64,000 bases of DNA from Liolophura sinensis (taxonomy: Eukaryota > Mollusca > Polyplacophora > Chitonida > Chitonidae), in assembly GCF_032854445.1 (NCBI RefSeq), contig NC_088306.1:24399764-24463763 (forward strand), read 5' to 3'. The stretch's first letter is position 1. Every line of letters starts with the position of its first letter. Below are positions 1 to 10,547 of the stretch, piece by piece. The translations under genes and the position numbers were made by a program. Under the pieces are notes generated by a model. That model did not search any database and had not been told where the DNA came from. It saw nothing but the letters and a program-made list of their open reading frames with translations.

Positions 1-727
1 TTAAAACTGCAGTCACAAAGGCATATTTTTAAACACCTGATTTTCTTTACTACAAACAATGCCTTAAACAATAAACTAGCTGATATTTTAAATACTTGTA
101 CAAAGTGTCACACTACAAACAGCTTATTTAGTTTATTTTAGACATTCCTAAACCAGTGTATTTAAATCCGTGTACTGCCCTTAATGGCATATCTGGTAGG
201 TCTACATGTATATATAATCCACTTGATGTGATGCTAACACATAATTTCCACTTCACACCAGACACATAGTTTATCTGTTCTCCATTTAAAAGACAAGTGC
301 TGCGTACATGTCATGTAACTAACCTAACATTACCTGGTACACCAACCATAAAACCCAGGTGTTTACAAAGTAACAGTTGGTGTAAAATAGGCATGATTGT
401 TTATAAGATTATCAGCAGTCATGCATAAGTTACTTAGACCATAAATACATCTAATGAAAGTAGCAGAAAAGGGCTCAGCTGTTATAGAACAAGGAGCTTG
501 CATGTGTCAGATTATTATTTTCCAGCAGACAACAAATGAACAAGGTGAAAAATTTGTGAGCAAATATATAATCGGATAAGGCAATGGTCTTGCCAACGGA
601 ACAGACAGAATTAAAATGGTCATTCTACGTATCTTTTGAAATAATAATTTTACCAACGCTGATATCAAAATAAAGCTAGCAGAACTATTTAATCCTGCTT
701 ACACCCCTCTGTTCTATTAAGGACCTT
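1..727. other. AT-rich intergenic DNA, no gene seen
   Basis: I see no open frame with recognisable protein similarity, no tRNA and no clear repeat here. The stretch ends at the target-site duplication of the SINE that follows. Confidence 0.5.
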
Positions 728-736
728 ACTTTCTGC

Positions 737-878
737 GAAGCCGGCCGTACCTGCGCATGGTGGTGGGTTTCCCCCGGGCTGTGCCCGGTTTCCACCCACC
801 ATAATGCTGGCCGCCGTCGTATAAGTGAAATATTCTTGAGTACGGCGTAAAACACCAATCAAATAAATAAATAAATAA
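737..878 (+). repeat. SINE-1 copy, 5'-truncated
   Basis: This is the 3' body of the commonest SINE in the window, here called SINE-1. It contains GGTTTCCACCCACCATAATG, a segment reading TATAAGTGAAATATTCTTGA, and an (AATA)n tail. It is flanked by the direct repeat ACTTTCTGC at 728-736 and 879-887, which I read as the target-site duplication. The tRNA-like head present in the 20.66 kb copy is missing, as expected for incomplete reverse transcription. Confidence 0.85.
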
Positions 879-887
879 ACTTTCTGC

Positions 888-1479
888 AAAGAGACACAGA
901 ACAACTTTATTTGTATCTGTGAGCCATGATACATTCAGCTGAAATTCTGAGGTGGGTTTTTGTACATATGCTTGCATTGCATACCTTTATCCTCACCTTT
1001 GCATCAGAGGCCCTTTTCACTTTCATCTTCTGCACACAAGAATATTGGTGGTCTTTGTTTTGTGTTGATATAAGCTCAGTCCCAAAGCAAGTGCAGTTCA
1101 CATCATCATCCTTCATGGATCATCTTATCAAGGCCTTGTGCAAATACATGTATATGTTATATTTTGCTGGCTCATGGAAGAAAGATTTTCTTTGAGCTTG
1201 CAATCCAGTAAAATACCTGAAAACAATCCAGTTCGCAGCACACAGAGTATATAATACAGAACACTTCACAAATATCACCACAATCTTGTAGCGGATAATT
1301 CCTACAGTTGATCGAGCACTGGTGACCTATTCTGGTAGATGTCGGTCTGTTGCCCATCACAGCATTTTCTGTTGACAAGTTTTCAACTCAAAAGTACCTG
1401 GGGCGCTCGGTGAGGTTTTAAAGATCTGAAGGGAGATCTCATGCCAGAGAGCCACAGTAGAATATAATTAAGATGTTCA
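888..1479. other. No gene recognised
   Basis: Small open frames occur on both strands but none resembles a known family. Base composition matches the surrounding non-coding DNA. Confidence 0.45.
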
Positions 1480-1840
1480 TCATAGAGAGAAAAACATAGC
1501 AGCGACGACAGTGTGATTGTAGGCAAATGATCACTCGTAAACGGTGAAATATTGCCTCTTGTCAATTTACCTCCGATAGGGTTTTATTCTAACTGTAAAT
1601 GCATAAGTAGTAGCAAATTACACGCCCTCTTTCACCATGGCTTAAGCAGAATTAGGTAAAAATAAATGCAATGATGTTAATTGCAATTAGGCGTTACTGA
1701 TCTAAATTACTAAAAAAATGCTGTGTTGTCATCACATTTAATATACAATAACATAAAACAATGCAAAAGGGCCAGGCCTCGGAGGTGCTTAGTCTGCCTT
1801 GTTTATGCAGGAATACAGTATAATTAAGAATAATTAAGAA
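1480..1840 (+). repeat. Dispersed repeat R1, copy 1
   Basis: This segment aligns by eye with 34060-34410 and, for its first part, with 34425-34570. Shared blocks include CACCATGGCTTAAGC, AATGCTGTGTTGT followed by ATCACATTTAA, and ATGCAGGAATACA. Part of the same unit recurs inverted near 31190-31256. No protein motif, tRNA head or terminal repeat was found, so the class is unknown. Confidence 0.65.
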
Positions 1841-2555
1841 CTGTTGTCGATGCTATGTCTACAGCAACAAACCTCCACTGGTTTTTAGTCCTATGGTCAC
1901 CACCGGTACCTACATGTACAAACACTGAATCAGTGGCTGTTTTTCCCACGTTGACCACAAACGGCAGTCTCTTTACATTGTTGATCTTCAACTGCTTGAG
2001 ATGACAGGCGAGGTACGACATTTGGCTGAGTAAGCCTGAAGTGGCAAGCAAACACACTACTTCTGAAATTTATTCAGTTGTTCTATCACAAAGAGGACGA
2101 GCCTTGTGCTGAGCCAACCATCATATTCCTCACCATAAAGGTTGGCTAGCTCATTTGAATCGATTAGCATTTTGAGTTAAGGTTCAGTCTTCGACAAAAT
2201 GGTTGGTGTATGTCGTGCAGACTTAAATTCCGGAAATGATAACAGAGATGCCATTAGAATATGACCAGGCACTTTCCACATGGAAATAAACATATTTCAA
2301 TTCGTCCCATCTGTTCACATGGACGAATACATAGCTAGTGTAAACACAAGAGACTGAAACTGGTAAGTGTTGGAAAGTATGGCCTGACGTTAGGTTATAC
2401 GGGTCAGAAAGTACCAGGGTCGGGCGTAATGCTGCCAGGAGAAGTTTGGCATTGCATCGTAGAAACGGTGACGTCATTACACAGGTCGTCCTGGAATCAC
2501 AACACCAAGAGAAGGCCGCCTTTACACTTTGGTGCGGCCATATCGAAGAATGTCT
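1841..2555. other. No gene recognised
   Basis: It may include the decayed 5' part of the Tc1-like transposon that follows, but I could not find a matching left inverted repeat. The 122-residue minus-strand frame near 2223-2591 shows no family signature. Confidence 0.4.
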
Positions 2556-2559
2556 TCGG

Positions 2560-3627
2560 GTTTGTTTTGGGATCGATGGGTTCAAATGCAATCGCCGACG
2601 TTAGCGTTAAAACGACAACACGTAGACTGACACACAGGGGTTATAGGGCTAGACGACTCGTACCAACGTCACTGCCAACAACGGTTAGCGTGGTCCCAAC
2701 AGTAACGACACCTCAACGTGAAGCACTGGCGCCATGACATCTTTGCAGACGAATGCAAATTCCTCCTTCACAAGTGTGATGGAAGAGCTAGAGTTTATCG
2801 TGTGTCTGGGGAGAGGTTTGGAGATGACTATTCAGGAAAGGAGACAATGTGGAGGTGTTCTCAGCATGTTTATGGAGCTATGCATGCCGAGGGCAAATCT
2901 AACCTTATTGTGTAGCAACAAAACGTCACTGTGTACGCTATCTTTACACTCGCCAAAATGTGATTCCCTGGGCTAAAGCAACTTTCGCTAATAACTTTGC
3001 CTTCCAGAATGACAGTACATCGGCTTATCGTGCCAGTGTTATCAGAGATTTCCTGGAAAATGAAAACATTGACCATAGATCCCAGCTACCTAAATCTCCG
3101 GATTTGAATGAAATAGAGAGTTTTTGGGAAGAATGTGATCATTAAAGTCTCGGCCAGAAAACCTAAATCGACTCAAAGACGCGTTGTTGGAAGTATGGGC
3201 CAATATTCCACGTGAAAGACTTGCTAACCTGCTGACAAGTATGCCACAACGTTTGATGCTATTAGTCAAGCAGGAGGAGGGCACACGAAGTACCAGCGTT
3301 CAAAATTACATCGCCTTTGACATCATTCTCGATAAATCTTTATAGCTTTACATTACGTAGTATTGCCATTTGTCCGCGTGATTCTCCCTACACATCTTCT
3401 AAGCACACGTAATGCTCTTGCTCATAGTGGCGGTTTTGTTAAGGAAAATAAGTGATCGTGCTGAAACTATTGGTCATTTCTGAAGTGCAATAAGAGAGAC
3501 AATAGAGAAAAATAGGCAATAAATATTATTCTTATCACAATTATTTCATGGGACACTCTCAAACTTTTGCAACTAAGGTATAATTTTATATCGCCAAAAT
3601 GTACCAAAAATTTTGGCGAACACTGTG
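2560..3627 (+). pseudogene. Tc1/mariner-type transposase pseudogene
   Basis: Pieces of a Tc1-like DDE transposase appear in order across different frames. They include a helix-turn-helix end (QQRLAW near 2680), a block like W(R)H..F.DE..F.LH..DGR.RVYR near 2720-2830 that holds the first catalytic Asp, a degraded QND.....A segment near 3007, and SPDLNEIESFW near 3094-3127 with the catalytic Glu. Frameshifts and stops break the frame many times. At the right end, 3592-3627 reads as a Tc1-like inverted repeat ending CACTGTG next to a TA. No left repeat was found. This is an old dead DNA transposon. Confidence 0.8.
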
Positions 3628-4214
3628 TATCTCCTAGATTTTATTACATTCATGGTGATCAAGGCATCATTTAACAAAAGCATGTGTTACATCTGTCTAT
3701 AACATAAGCCTATCTCAGATATATAAATAGGTGCATATGTCCATGTGTTCTTTGTATTCATCAACAATTATCAAGTTTCCCATATGTACAAGATATAAAT
3801 AATATTAATCCTGGCTGTTCCACCCACATTATCACTTGATCTGTGCATAAAGTATGTAGCATAAAAATCCAGGCATGCAAAATAGACTCTTAGAGAGTAA
3901 TTACAATACAAATTGATGTGATTAGTCTATCATGAATCGCAATGTTTGAATGTTACTAACCATATACAGAAAGAATGCCACTTGGACTGCTGTCCCGTAT
4001 CGGTTTTTGGTAATGACTAAATATGCCAAAAGATAATGAATGTTCCAGCGATGAGCGTATGGGTTCAGAAAGCTTCATGCGGAAACACTGCTTTTCTTTG
4101 GTGAACTTAGTTGGTTTCTGTTCTCGTTTTGTAACTGATGCTCCCGATAATCACAAAACAGTTTACTTTATTTCCACGTGCATTAACAGTGGTTAATGGC
4201 GCAATCGCTGAAAA
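3628..4214. other. No gene recognised
   Basis: AT-rich sequence with no open frame of note between the Tc1 relic and the Penelope-like tail. Confidence 0.4.
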
Positions 4215-4700
4215 TAGTTCTGCCTTCACTCCAAGTTTCTTAAGTTTTACATTTCTCTTGTAAGTAAATATGGACAGAGCTTTCAGAAACTCTGGCGCTC
4301 TGCTTCATGACTGTGTCTAATTTCGCTTAACCCGGGTCTAGGGGCAGTATCTTCATCGTATTGAATTAGATCGCCACTTTGGATTTATGAACAGTTGTAA
4401 TCGGCGCGCAAGTGAGATACATATTTTGTTACCGACAACTTATATTCTAGCATGGTACACGATTTGAATACTGATATGACTTAGTCGCCTAGAACATACG
4501 CTAAAAACAAACATCACCCTACATCACTGAAAACGGCTGATTGTTTCTCTTGGTATGATTCTTTCCTAATTTATATACTTTCTCAGTTATTTGGTGGTTT
4601 GTGTGATACGTCGTTTTGGGAATTGGCATTGCTATTATTGACTTGGGATGTCCTTCTTGGTTGACGTCTGGTATACGAATGTCTGTTTCGACAATTAGAT
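4215..4700 (+). mobile_element. Penelope-like element, 3' tail only (copy P1)
   Basis: This segment matches the downstream part of the Penelope-like copies at 33.0-33.5 kb and 38.9-39.5 kb. It starts inside the C-terminal RT-coding end (CCAAGTTTCTTAAGTTTTAC and AAATATGGACAGAGC) and continues into a non-coding tail with CTTATATTCTAGCATGGTAC, GTTGACGTCTGGTATACGAA and TGTCTGTTTCGAC. The reverse transcriptase core is absent, so it is 5'-truncated. It cannot make protein. Confidence 0.75.
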
Positions 4701-5172
4701 GCCTACGGTGACCTACCTCTCCACAGCTTAATAAACAGTCCGGCGTTTATTAGCTGCCTAGTCTTAAGAGTCTGTCGTGGCCTCTTTCTATGCGAGCATT
4801 ATCACCACTGATGCCTAAATCTGCTCTTCTGCGTCGGGTACGCTTGGTCACGTAATTGGTACATTTCAACGTGTGACCTGGGAAACCGTTTCGTGCGATC
4901 GTTCCCGTTAGCTGGCGTGCGCCTATAGATGATGACGTAACCAATGACACTTCGATGTGTAATTCTGCGAACCTCATTCAGGTAGGCTAGCCGGTCACCC
5001 GTTCAAGGAGACCCTAGAGCTCGGCAAACGGCACCATTTATTACGTACTGTCATTAAAGATTATTATCACCATAGCTCGATGGCAGAAGTTGTATATTTA
5101 AACTGCCTCGAGCTATCTTAATGTTTGGCGGAAGTAGTTAGACTATACTTATACAATATAATATACATGGGT
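4701..5172. other. No gene recognised
   Basis: A 75-residue minus-strand frame (4750-4977) has a basic composition but no known motif. I do not call it. Confidence 0.4.
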
Positions 5173-5180
5173 AAAGTTTT

Positions 5181-5255
5181 ATTTATTTATTTATTTATTT
5201 GATTGGTGTTTTACGCCGTACTCAAGAATATTTCACTTATACCACGGTGGCCAGC
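5181..5255 (-). repeat. SINE-1 fragment
   Basis: The 3' end of SINE-1 in reverse orientation: an (ATTT)n tail, then GATTGGTGTTTTACGCCGTA. The flanks carry a 10-bp direct repeat AAAGTTTTAT (5173-5182 and 5256-5265), so this is an independent, strongly 5'-truncated insertion. Confidence 0.85.
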
Positions 5256-5265
5256 AAAGTTTTAT

Positions 5266-5862
5266 GCCTTAATGTTCCAAGTCTACAATGACAAGATCCA
5301 TTTCCCCAAAAAACCCCTGCAACACGCTCCAAAAGAATATGTAAGGAAGAATATATAAATAAGAAATAAATCTGGTAACATGATTGGATAACCAGCCTAC
5401 AGTTTTCATTGATGCTGGGGAAACAGTCAATTTTCTACTAAACATGACATCCCATCAAAACTCAATACACATAGGGCTATGATTGCAAGTGCGCATGAAG
5501 AAGCATCATGCCTATATAATTAACACGAATAGTTGTACAACCAGCAGTCCCGGAAACTGCACACATTTATGACACACATCGCCAGATATCCCTGTTTTCT
5601 AACCAGTCTGTCCTTTAAGCAGCATTTGTGACGCAACCAGAAGTGTGCATATGAAATAAAAATGTGAATAAATACTAATACACTGGGATTAGTGCAAGCT
5701 TAGCGACTTGAAAATTTGTTCTACAAACACAAACGTGTGCTGTCATCATTGTATTATATTTCCTGTAATTTTTTTTAAATCGAGTTCATTATTTTCTGCA
5801 GGAAATCTTGAAGTCGATCTCATAGAATTTTTTCCTTTTAACTTGATTGACCAAGTGTAGTG
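5266..5862. other. No gene recognised
   Basis: Plain AT-rich DNA leading into the 53-bp minisatellite. Confidence 0.4.
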
Positions 5863-7032
5863 AGAAGCATACGAATTAACGACGAAGCACGATAGATGAT
5901 AGTTCAATCCTAGTCAGAAGCATACGAATTAACGACGGAGCACGATAGCGGATAGTTCAATCCTAGTCAGAAGCATACGTACTAAGGACGGAACACGATA
6001 GATGATAGTTCAATCCTGGTCAGAAGCATACGAATTAACGACGGAGCACGATAGATGATAGTTCAATCCTGGTCAGAAGCATACGTATTAACGACGGAGC
6101 ATGATAGATGATAGTTCAATCCTAGTCAGAAGCATACGTATTAACGACAGAGCACGATAGATGATAGTTCAATCCTAGTCAGAAGCATACGAATTAACGA
6201 CGGAGCACGATAGATGATAGTTCAATCCTAGTCAGAAGCATACATATTAAGGACGGAACACGATAGATGATAGTTCAATCCTAGTCAGAAGCATACGAAT
6301 TAACGACGGAGCACGATAGATGATAGTTCAATCCTGGTCAGAAGCATACGTATTAAGGACGGAACACGATAGATGATAGTTCAATCCTGGTCAGAAGCAT
6401 ACGAATTAACGACGGAGCACGATAGATGATAGTTCAATCCTAGTCAGAAGCATACGAATTAACGGCGGAGCACGATAGATGATAGTTCAATCCTAGTCAG
6501 AAGCATACATATTAAGGACGGAACACGATAGATGATAGTTCAATCCTGGTCAGAAGCATACGAATTAACGACGGAGCACGATAGATGATAGTTCAATCCT
6601 AGTCAGAAGCATACGAATTAACGGCGGAGCACGATAGATGATAGTTCAATCCTAGTCAGAAGCATACGTATTAACGACGGAGCATGATAGATGATAGTTC
6701 AATCCTAGTCAGAAGCATACGTATTAAGGACAGAGCACGATAGATGATAGTTCAATCCTAGTCAGAAGCATACGTATTAAGGACGGAACACGATAGATGA
6801 TAGTTCAATCCTAGTCAGAAGCATACGAATTAACGACGGAGCACGATAGATGATAGTTCAATCCCAGTCAGAAGCATACGAATTAACGACGGAGCACGAT
6901 AGCGGATAGTTCAATCCTGGTCAGAAACATACGACTTAACGACGGAGCACGATAGATGATAGTTCAATCCTAGTCAGAAGCATACGAATTAACGACGGAA
7001 CACGATAGGGGATAGTTCAATCCTAGTCAGAA
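5863..7032. repeat. 53-bp minisatellite, 22 units
   Basis: A unit starting AGAAGCATACGAATTAACGA and ending GATAGTTCAATCCTAGTC repeats head to tail. Unit starts fall at 5863, 5916, 5969 and so on to 7029, a strict 53-bp period. Units differ at a few positions (CATACGAATT against CATACGTATT, GGAGC against GGAAC, CCTAG against CCTGG), and the variants recur in blocks, which suggests unequal exchange. 53 is not a multiple of three, so no repeat protein is encoded. There are no unique spacers, so it is not a CRISPR array. Confidence 0.97.
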
Positions 7033-8190
7033 TGTTACGGTATTGAAAACGGCAACAGAAAACAGACTCAGTGACTCAATATTACAATGTAAACAATGCT
7101 TTATATATAAATGAGACGGACAGTTTTACAGACAGTTCAACAACAACAACAACAACATACACATCAGTATTACCGGTCTTTAAAAGTTTCCAGTTCACCT
7201 TTGCATCCCAAGGAATGTATTCCAGGAAATCCAACGTAAAGACCATGGGATAAACACACAATTCACACAAGTCACAAATTGTCCTAGACAGGTACTTCGC
7301 CAGGTTAGCGAACACGAACACAGTACACAGGTTACACAGAACTGGAACAGTCAAGCCTTTGAATGACGTCACACCCGCAGAGCACAACACAGGGTAAATA
7401 CAGGCATGGAGGTATAATCCACTTCAGATCAGTCACAGCTCCCGCAGAAGCTCACAAACGAGCCGTTCAGAGACGTAGAGTAATGTCACCTTATGGCAGA
7501 ACGAACGTCCTTTGCAAAACTGAAAACTTCAGTTTAGAGTCCTTGACGACCTTGTCGGTCAGGTGAGGTCAGCGTGTTAAACAAATTACACAGTCCACAC
7601 TGTATAATCATAATAAAGATCCGAACACCAATAAACGTGACTTCCGCAGAAATTCACATAAACCAGACATCAGTACTACTGTGGTACACAAACGGTGCCG
7701 GCATAAAAAAAACTGTCCTCCCAAATGAAACTGGCATCACCAGCTCATATCAATACAATGGACTCGATACGAGAGCGTCGCACACTCTCCTGGCTCCCAG
7801 TGGATGCAGCAAAAATACCTCCCCTCTGTTTGTTTATTTACTGGTTTTAGGGCCACTTTCCTGGCGGATATCGTAGCCCATCAAATCAGTGTTTTATTTA
7901 TTTATTTTTTTAACACATGAATATTTTGATTACATAACAGCAGTGCGTTTGTATACTATTTACATATGTACATGAGTCAATTAGTGGGATTAACCTCTTT
8001 GTGGTAGCATGTTACAGCTTATTCTATAGGTTCAAATGCTGCCATGGTCATTTAACAGAAAGGGGATAAATAGTAAGCTATTTACAGGGATTAACGTTAT
8101 CTTTACATTAGAAATACATAGATCTGCATTAAAAGATTACAATGAGTTGCCTATACAGAAATTTACACAGAGAGAAAACAACAGTAGTGC
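7033..8190. other. No gene recognised; short (CAA)n run
   Basis: A (CAA)6-7 microsatellite lies at 7138-7156. The rest holds short frames without family similarity, including a 100-residue plus-strand frame at 7574-7876. The block could be part of an unrecognised element, but I see no terminal repeats or domains. Confidence 0.4.
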
Positions 8191-8191
8191 C

Positions 8192-8201
8192 TTTATTTAT
8201 T
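8192..8201 (-). terminator. Overlapping AATAAA polyadenylation signals
   Basis: Read on the minus strand this gives AATAAATAAA, about 320 bases downstream of the stop codon of the SGNH-hydrolase ORF. The position fits the 3' end of a transcript that carries that ORF, but the motif is common in AT-rich DNA. Confidence 0.35.
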
Positions 8202-8517
8202 GGTTAACAGTTTTGTTCTCTTGCTTCCTCCTCTGTGGCGTGGAGTTAAGGAGCTCCCGCCACTTATACCGGACGCCGTCCAGGAAAACCCAGCGTACTG
8301 GAAACCTGTGCCTGTAACAGGTGCGACAAGTATAAATGAGGAGCAAGGATGTCAGGCCTCATCCACTTAGTTGAAGCAAGAGATAGTCCTATTGTCATGA
8401 TGTCTTTCATGTTTCTGGTCTTCGTTTCCTGGTTGTTAAGTTTCTTTGGTCCCATGGGTCTTCTTATTGTTTTCCCTGTCTTCTTCTTTAATTGATTTCC
8501 TTCTCTATTTCCAATTT

Positions 8518-9084
8518 TTATTTTCTGCCTCCCATGGCGGCGCAGACAGCACGTTTCATAGACCGGTAGAACAGTTCCTGGCCTAGAGTGTTTAGGTGCA
8601 CTCCGTCGTTGGTTAGAATTTGTTTTTGTGGTCGGATCAGTCCCCGGTGTCTCCAGAAGGTGGCCAATTGGTTGTTTGTCAGCTTCTTGTTAATTTCATG
8701 GATTTTTGTATTATAAATGTGGACCGAAATTCGCCGAGTTACCTGACGGTAAAGAAGCTGGCTGATGTAGATCCTTGGAATTTGGAATTTCGTTTTAAGT
8801 GCACCAACATAGTCTAAAATATCAGCGCAAATTGCTGCTGCTGATTTGTGAGAGTCCGCATCGTTTCCCCCAATGTGAAGGATAACTAGGTCAGGTTTTG
8901 TCTCCTGAAGGAGACTTTCCAATCTTCCAGAGCATCTAAGTGTCCCAACTCTAGCTCCCCCAATGCCAAAAAACCGAATGTCTTGGCCTGTTCCAAAGTC
9001 GATTCTAGAGTTTGGGATCGAATTTCGAAGGATACTATTCTCCAGTCTATGAACGTAACTGCTGCCGATAATAAAGATTTTCAT
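8518..9084 (-). CDS. SGNH/GDSL-type hydrolase domain protein (likely retroelement-derived)
   Basis: An uninterrupted 188-codon frame with the signature blocks of the SGNH hydrolase fold. Block I is IIGSSYVHRL near residues 5-14, with the nucleophile Ser in a GSS variant of the usual GDS. Block II is the Gly in FGIGGARVG near 39-47, block III is HIGGNDAD near 71-78 (the GxND motif), and block V is NDGVHLN near 158-164 with the catalytic Asp and His. At 188 residues it is a single-domain protein with no signal peptide or membrane segment. Known families with this domain include esterase parts of CR1-type LINE ORF1 proteins and the hydrolase of some Ngaro/DIRS retroelements. It lies among retroelement debris on the same strand, so I infer an element origin rather than a housekeeping enzyme. 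The catalytic set is intact, so it could still be active if translated. Confidence 0.75.
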   Translation of the reverse strand: MKIFIIGSSYVHRLENSILRNSIPNSRIDFGTGQDIRFFGIGGARVGTLRCSGRLESLLQETKPDLVILHIGGNDADSHKSAAAICADILDYVGALKTKFQIPRIYISQLLYRQVTRRISVHIYNTKIHEINKKLTNNQLATFWRHRGLIRPQKQILTNDGVHLNTLGQELFYRSMKRAVCAAMGGRK

Positions 9085-9450
9085 CCTTTTTTCCCTGTGA
9101 AAACAAATAGAGAAAACAAATATACAAGATAGTTGTATTTTTGATTTGCGAAGGTGTTTTGTTTATGAGATAATGTATATCTTAAGCAAGAAGATATTTG
9201 ATAAAACAGATATTTAGGAGCAAATTAGTGGTATACCTACCAATCAGAAATTGATAGAGGGTCTGCCCTCGTATGATATATACACATTTGTAAATAAATA
9301 GATAATAAATATCAACTAATAAGAATAGATAAATAACAACAAATAAGAGGGCAGATTAGTTAATGGAGAAATATTATTAATTACTACAGTTATCAACTTT
9401 TGTGGTTACATTGTTTTCGTGTGCTATGTTTTTGCAGATTGGTTTCATGG
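9085..9450. other. No gene recognised
   Basis: Very AT-rich spacer between the SGNH frame and the three hairpins. It may be untranslated retroelement sequence. Confidence 0.4.
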
Positions 9451-9457
9451 ACGTTTT

Positions 9458-9487
9458 ATCGGCCCTCAAGATCAAGGTATCGCCGAT
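9458..9487 (-). repeat. Conserved hairpin 1
   Basis: A 30-nt stem-loop. The outer stem is ATCGGC with GCCGAT, the inner stem CCT with AGG, separated by CAAGATCA and a TATC bulge. The outer stem carries a compensatory base-pair change relative to hairpins 2 and 3. It lies downstream of the LINE C-terminal frame on the minus strand. Confidence 0.75.
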
Positions 9488-9534
9488 ATAGTTGGGGATA
9501 AAGTTGTAGGGAGGAATTATGTATCTGTGGAATA

Positions 9535-9564
9535 AACGGCCCTCAAAATCAAGGTATCGCCGTT
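9535..9564 (-). repeat. Conserved hairpin 2
   Basis: Same 30-nt design: outer stem AACGGC with GCCGTT, inner CCT/AGG, loop CAAAATCA, bulge TATC. The flanking sequences differ from those of hairpins 1 and 3, so only the hairpin is conserved. Confidence 0.75.
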
Positions 9565-9643
9565 GTTAGTATATGTGTTTGGTAATTACGGAGAATGCAC
9601 CGTTTTTAATCAGAGAAGGTGACGTATTGTTGACTAGAGCAGA

Positions 9644-9673
9644 AACGGCCCTCAGAATCAAGGTATCGCCGTT
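9644..9673 (-). repeat. Conserved hairpin 3
   Basis: Outer stem AACGGC with GCCGTT, inner CCT/AGG, loop CAGAATCA, bulge TATC. It starts 20 bases after the stop codon of the LINE C-terminal frame, as expected for a 3' UTR structure. Confidence 0.75.
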
Positions 9674-9692
9674 GTTGGTCAATTGTGTTTTA

Positions 9693-10205
9693 TCAGATTC
9701 GGCTTTCGTAACCCGTCGATTTGATGTATTCTTTTAGTAAGGAGAATATTTGTGCTCTCAGGTGTGGTTTGGGGTTAAGGATAGTCTGAAGGTCAAGTTC
9801 ACATTTGTAGATTTGCAGGCATTCTGCCAATCGTCTTCGTTCTTTACTGTGTTTAATACATTGCAGCAAATAGTGCTCTATGGTTTCATCATGCTCTTGA
9901 CAGGCTGGGCAAGTTGGTGAAGAATTTTGGATTATAGTTGCTAGATGTGCTTTGAGCCCTGTTTTCCCTAGTCTCAGGCGTGATATGTTTTTGTCATCTT
10001 GGTTATTCAATAATTGGAACGAATTTAATTTTGTAATCGTTCCGTTTAATATTTTATAGTGCCACCGTCCGCGGGATTCTTTATCCCATTCCTCTTTCCA
10101 CTGATTGTTAATTTGGGTATTGATCAATGTATATATTTCATTTTGGCTCAGGGGGACGTCTATATCTTGTTCATATTTTCGTAGGCTCGATTTTGCTGCC
10201 TGATC
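9693..10205 (-). pseudogene. LINE ORF2 C-terminal fragment (after RNase H, zinc-finger end)
   Basis: This frame encodes the end of a non-LTR retrotransposon polyprotein. It starts at ADQAAKSSL, which resembles the last RNase H helix (..AD.AAK..). It continues with DVPLSQNEIY and QWKEEWDKESRGRWHY, then SRLRLGKTGLKAHL, a C-terminal zinc finger CPAC.....IEHYLLQC, and a helical tail to its own stop codon. The pattern is typical of RNase H-bearing LINEs of the I/Nimb type. The endonuclease, RT and most of RNase H are missing. The frame runs upstream into gypsy LTR-like sequence, so the two elements are joined at about 10206. Confidence 0.8.
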
Positions 10206-10430
10206 TGCACAGAAAACACGGCTTATATACGTGCCAGGTGGATTCAACTATTTTTAGACACAGAATTAACAGCCAATGAACAGCCAGTTAAATAAACAGA
10301 GCCTTGAACATGGTGCTTTCAGCCAGGTCCGCGCTGTACATATATAACAGGGCCTGTTATGCTTATAACATATAACACAAAGGTCCGCAGACTAACAGTA
10401 CACGAAGACGTTAAATAGTCATACATAACA
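10206..10430 (-). mobile_element. Gypsy LTR (partial, U3 part)
   Basis: On the minus strand the sequence begins TGTTATGTATGAC directly after a polypurine tract, as an LTR should. It runs to a TATATAAG box near 10221-10230 and then joins the LINE fragment. No second LTR was found near 14 kb. I read it as a truncated 3' LTR with U5 lost. The exact right border is uncertain. Confidence 0.6.
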
Positions 10431-10441
10431 CCCCCACCCTT
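10431..10441 (-). other. Polypurine tract of the gypsy element
   Basis: Reads AAGGGTGGGGG on the minus strand, immediately before the TG start of the LTR and downstream of the RNase H frame. This is the priming site for plus-strand DNA synthesis in LTR retrotransposons. Confidence 0.75.
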
Positions 10442-10547
10442 CAGGCAAAGAAAGTTTTGCATAAAACTTTCTTTAACATATTCATAATTATGAATAATAA
10501 TAATAACGTTTACCACAGTCTTTAAAAACAAAGCTGCAGAAAACCAA

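Noticed and set aside
5863-7032. Regular repeats resembling a CRISPR array
   Set aside because: Repeats are contiguous with no unique spacers, and the DNA is eukaryotic. It is a minisatellite. The same applies to 17499-18789.
9693-10247. LINE frame starting at the ATG at 10247
   Set aside because: The first residues are encoded by LTR-like sequence. LINE similarity begins only near 10205, so the ATG is accidental.
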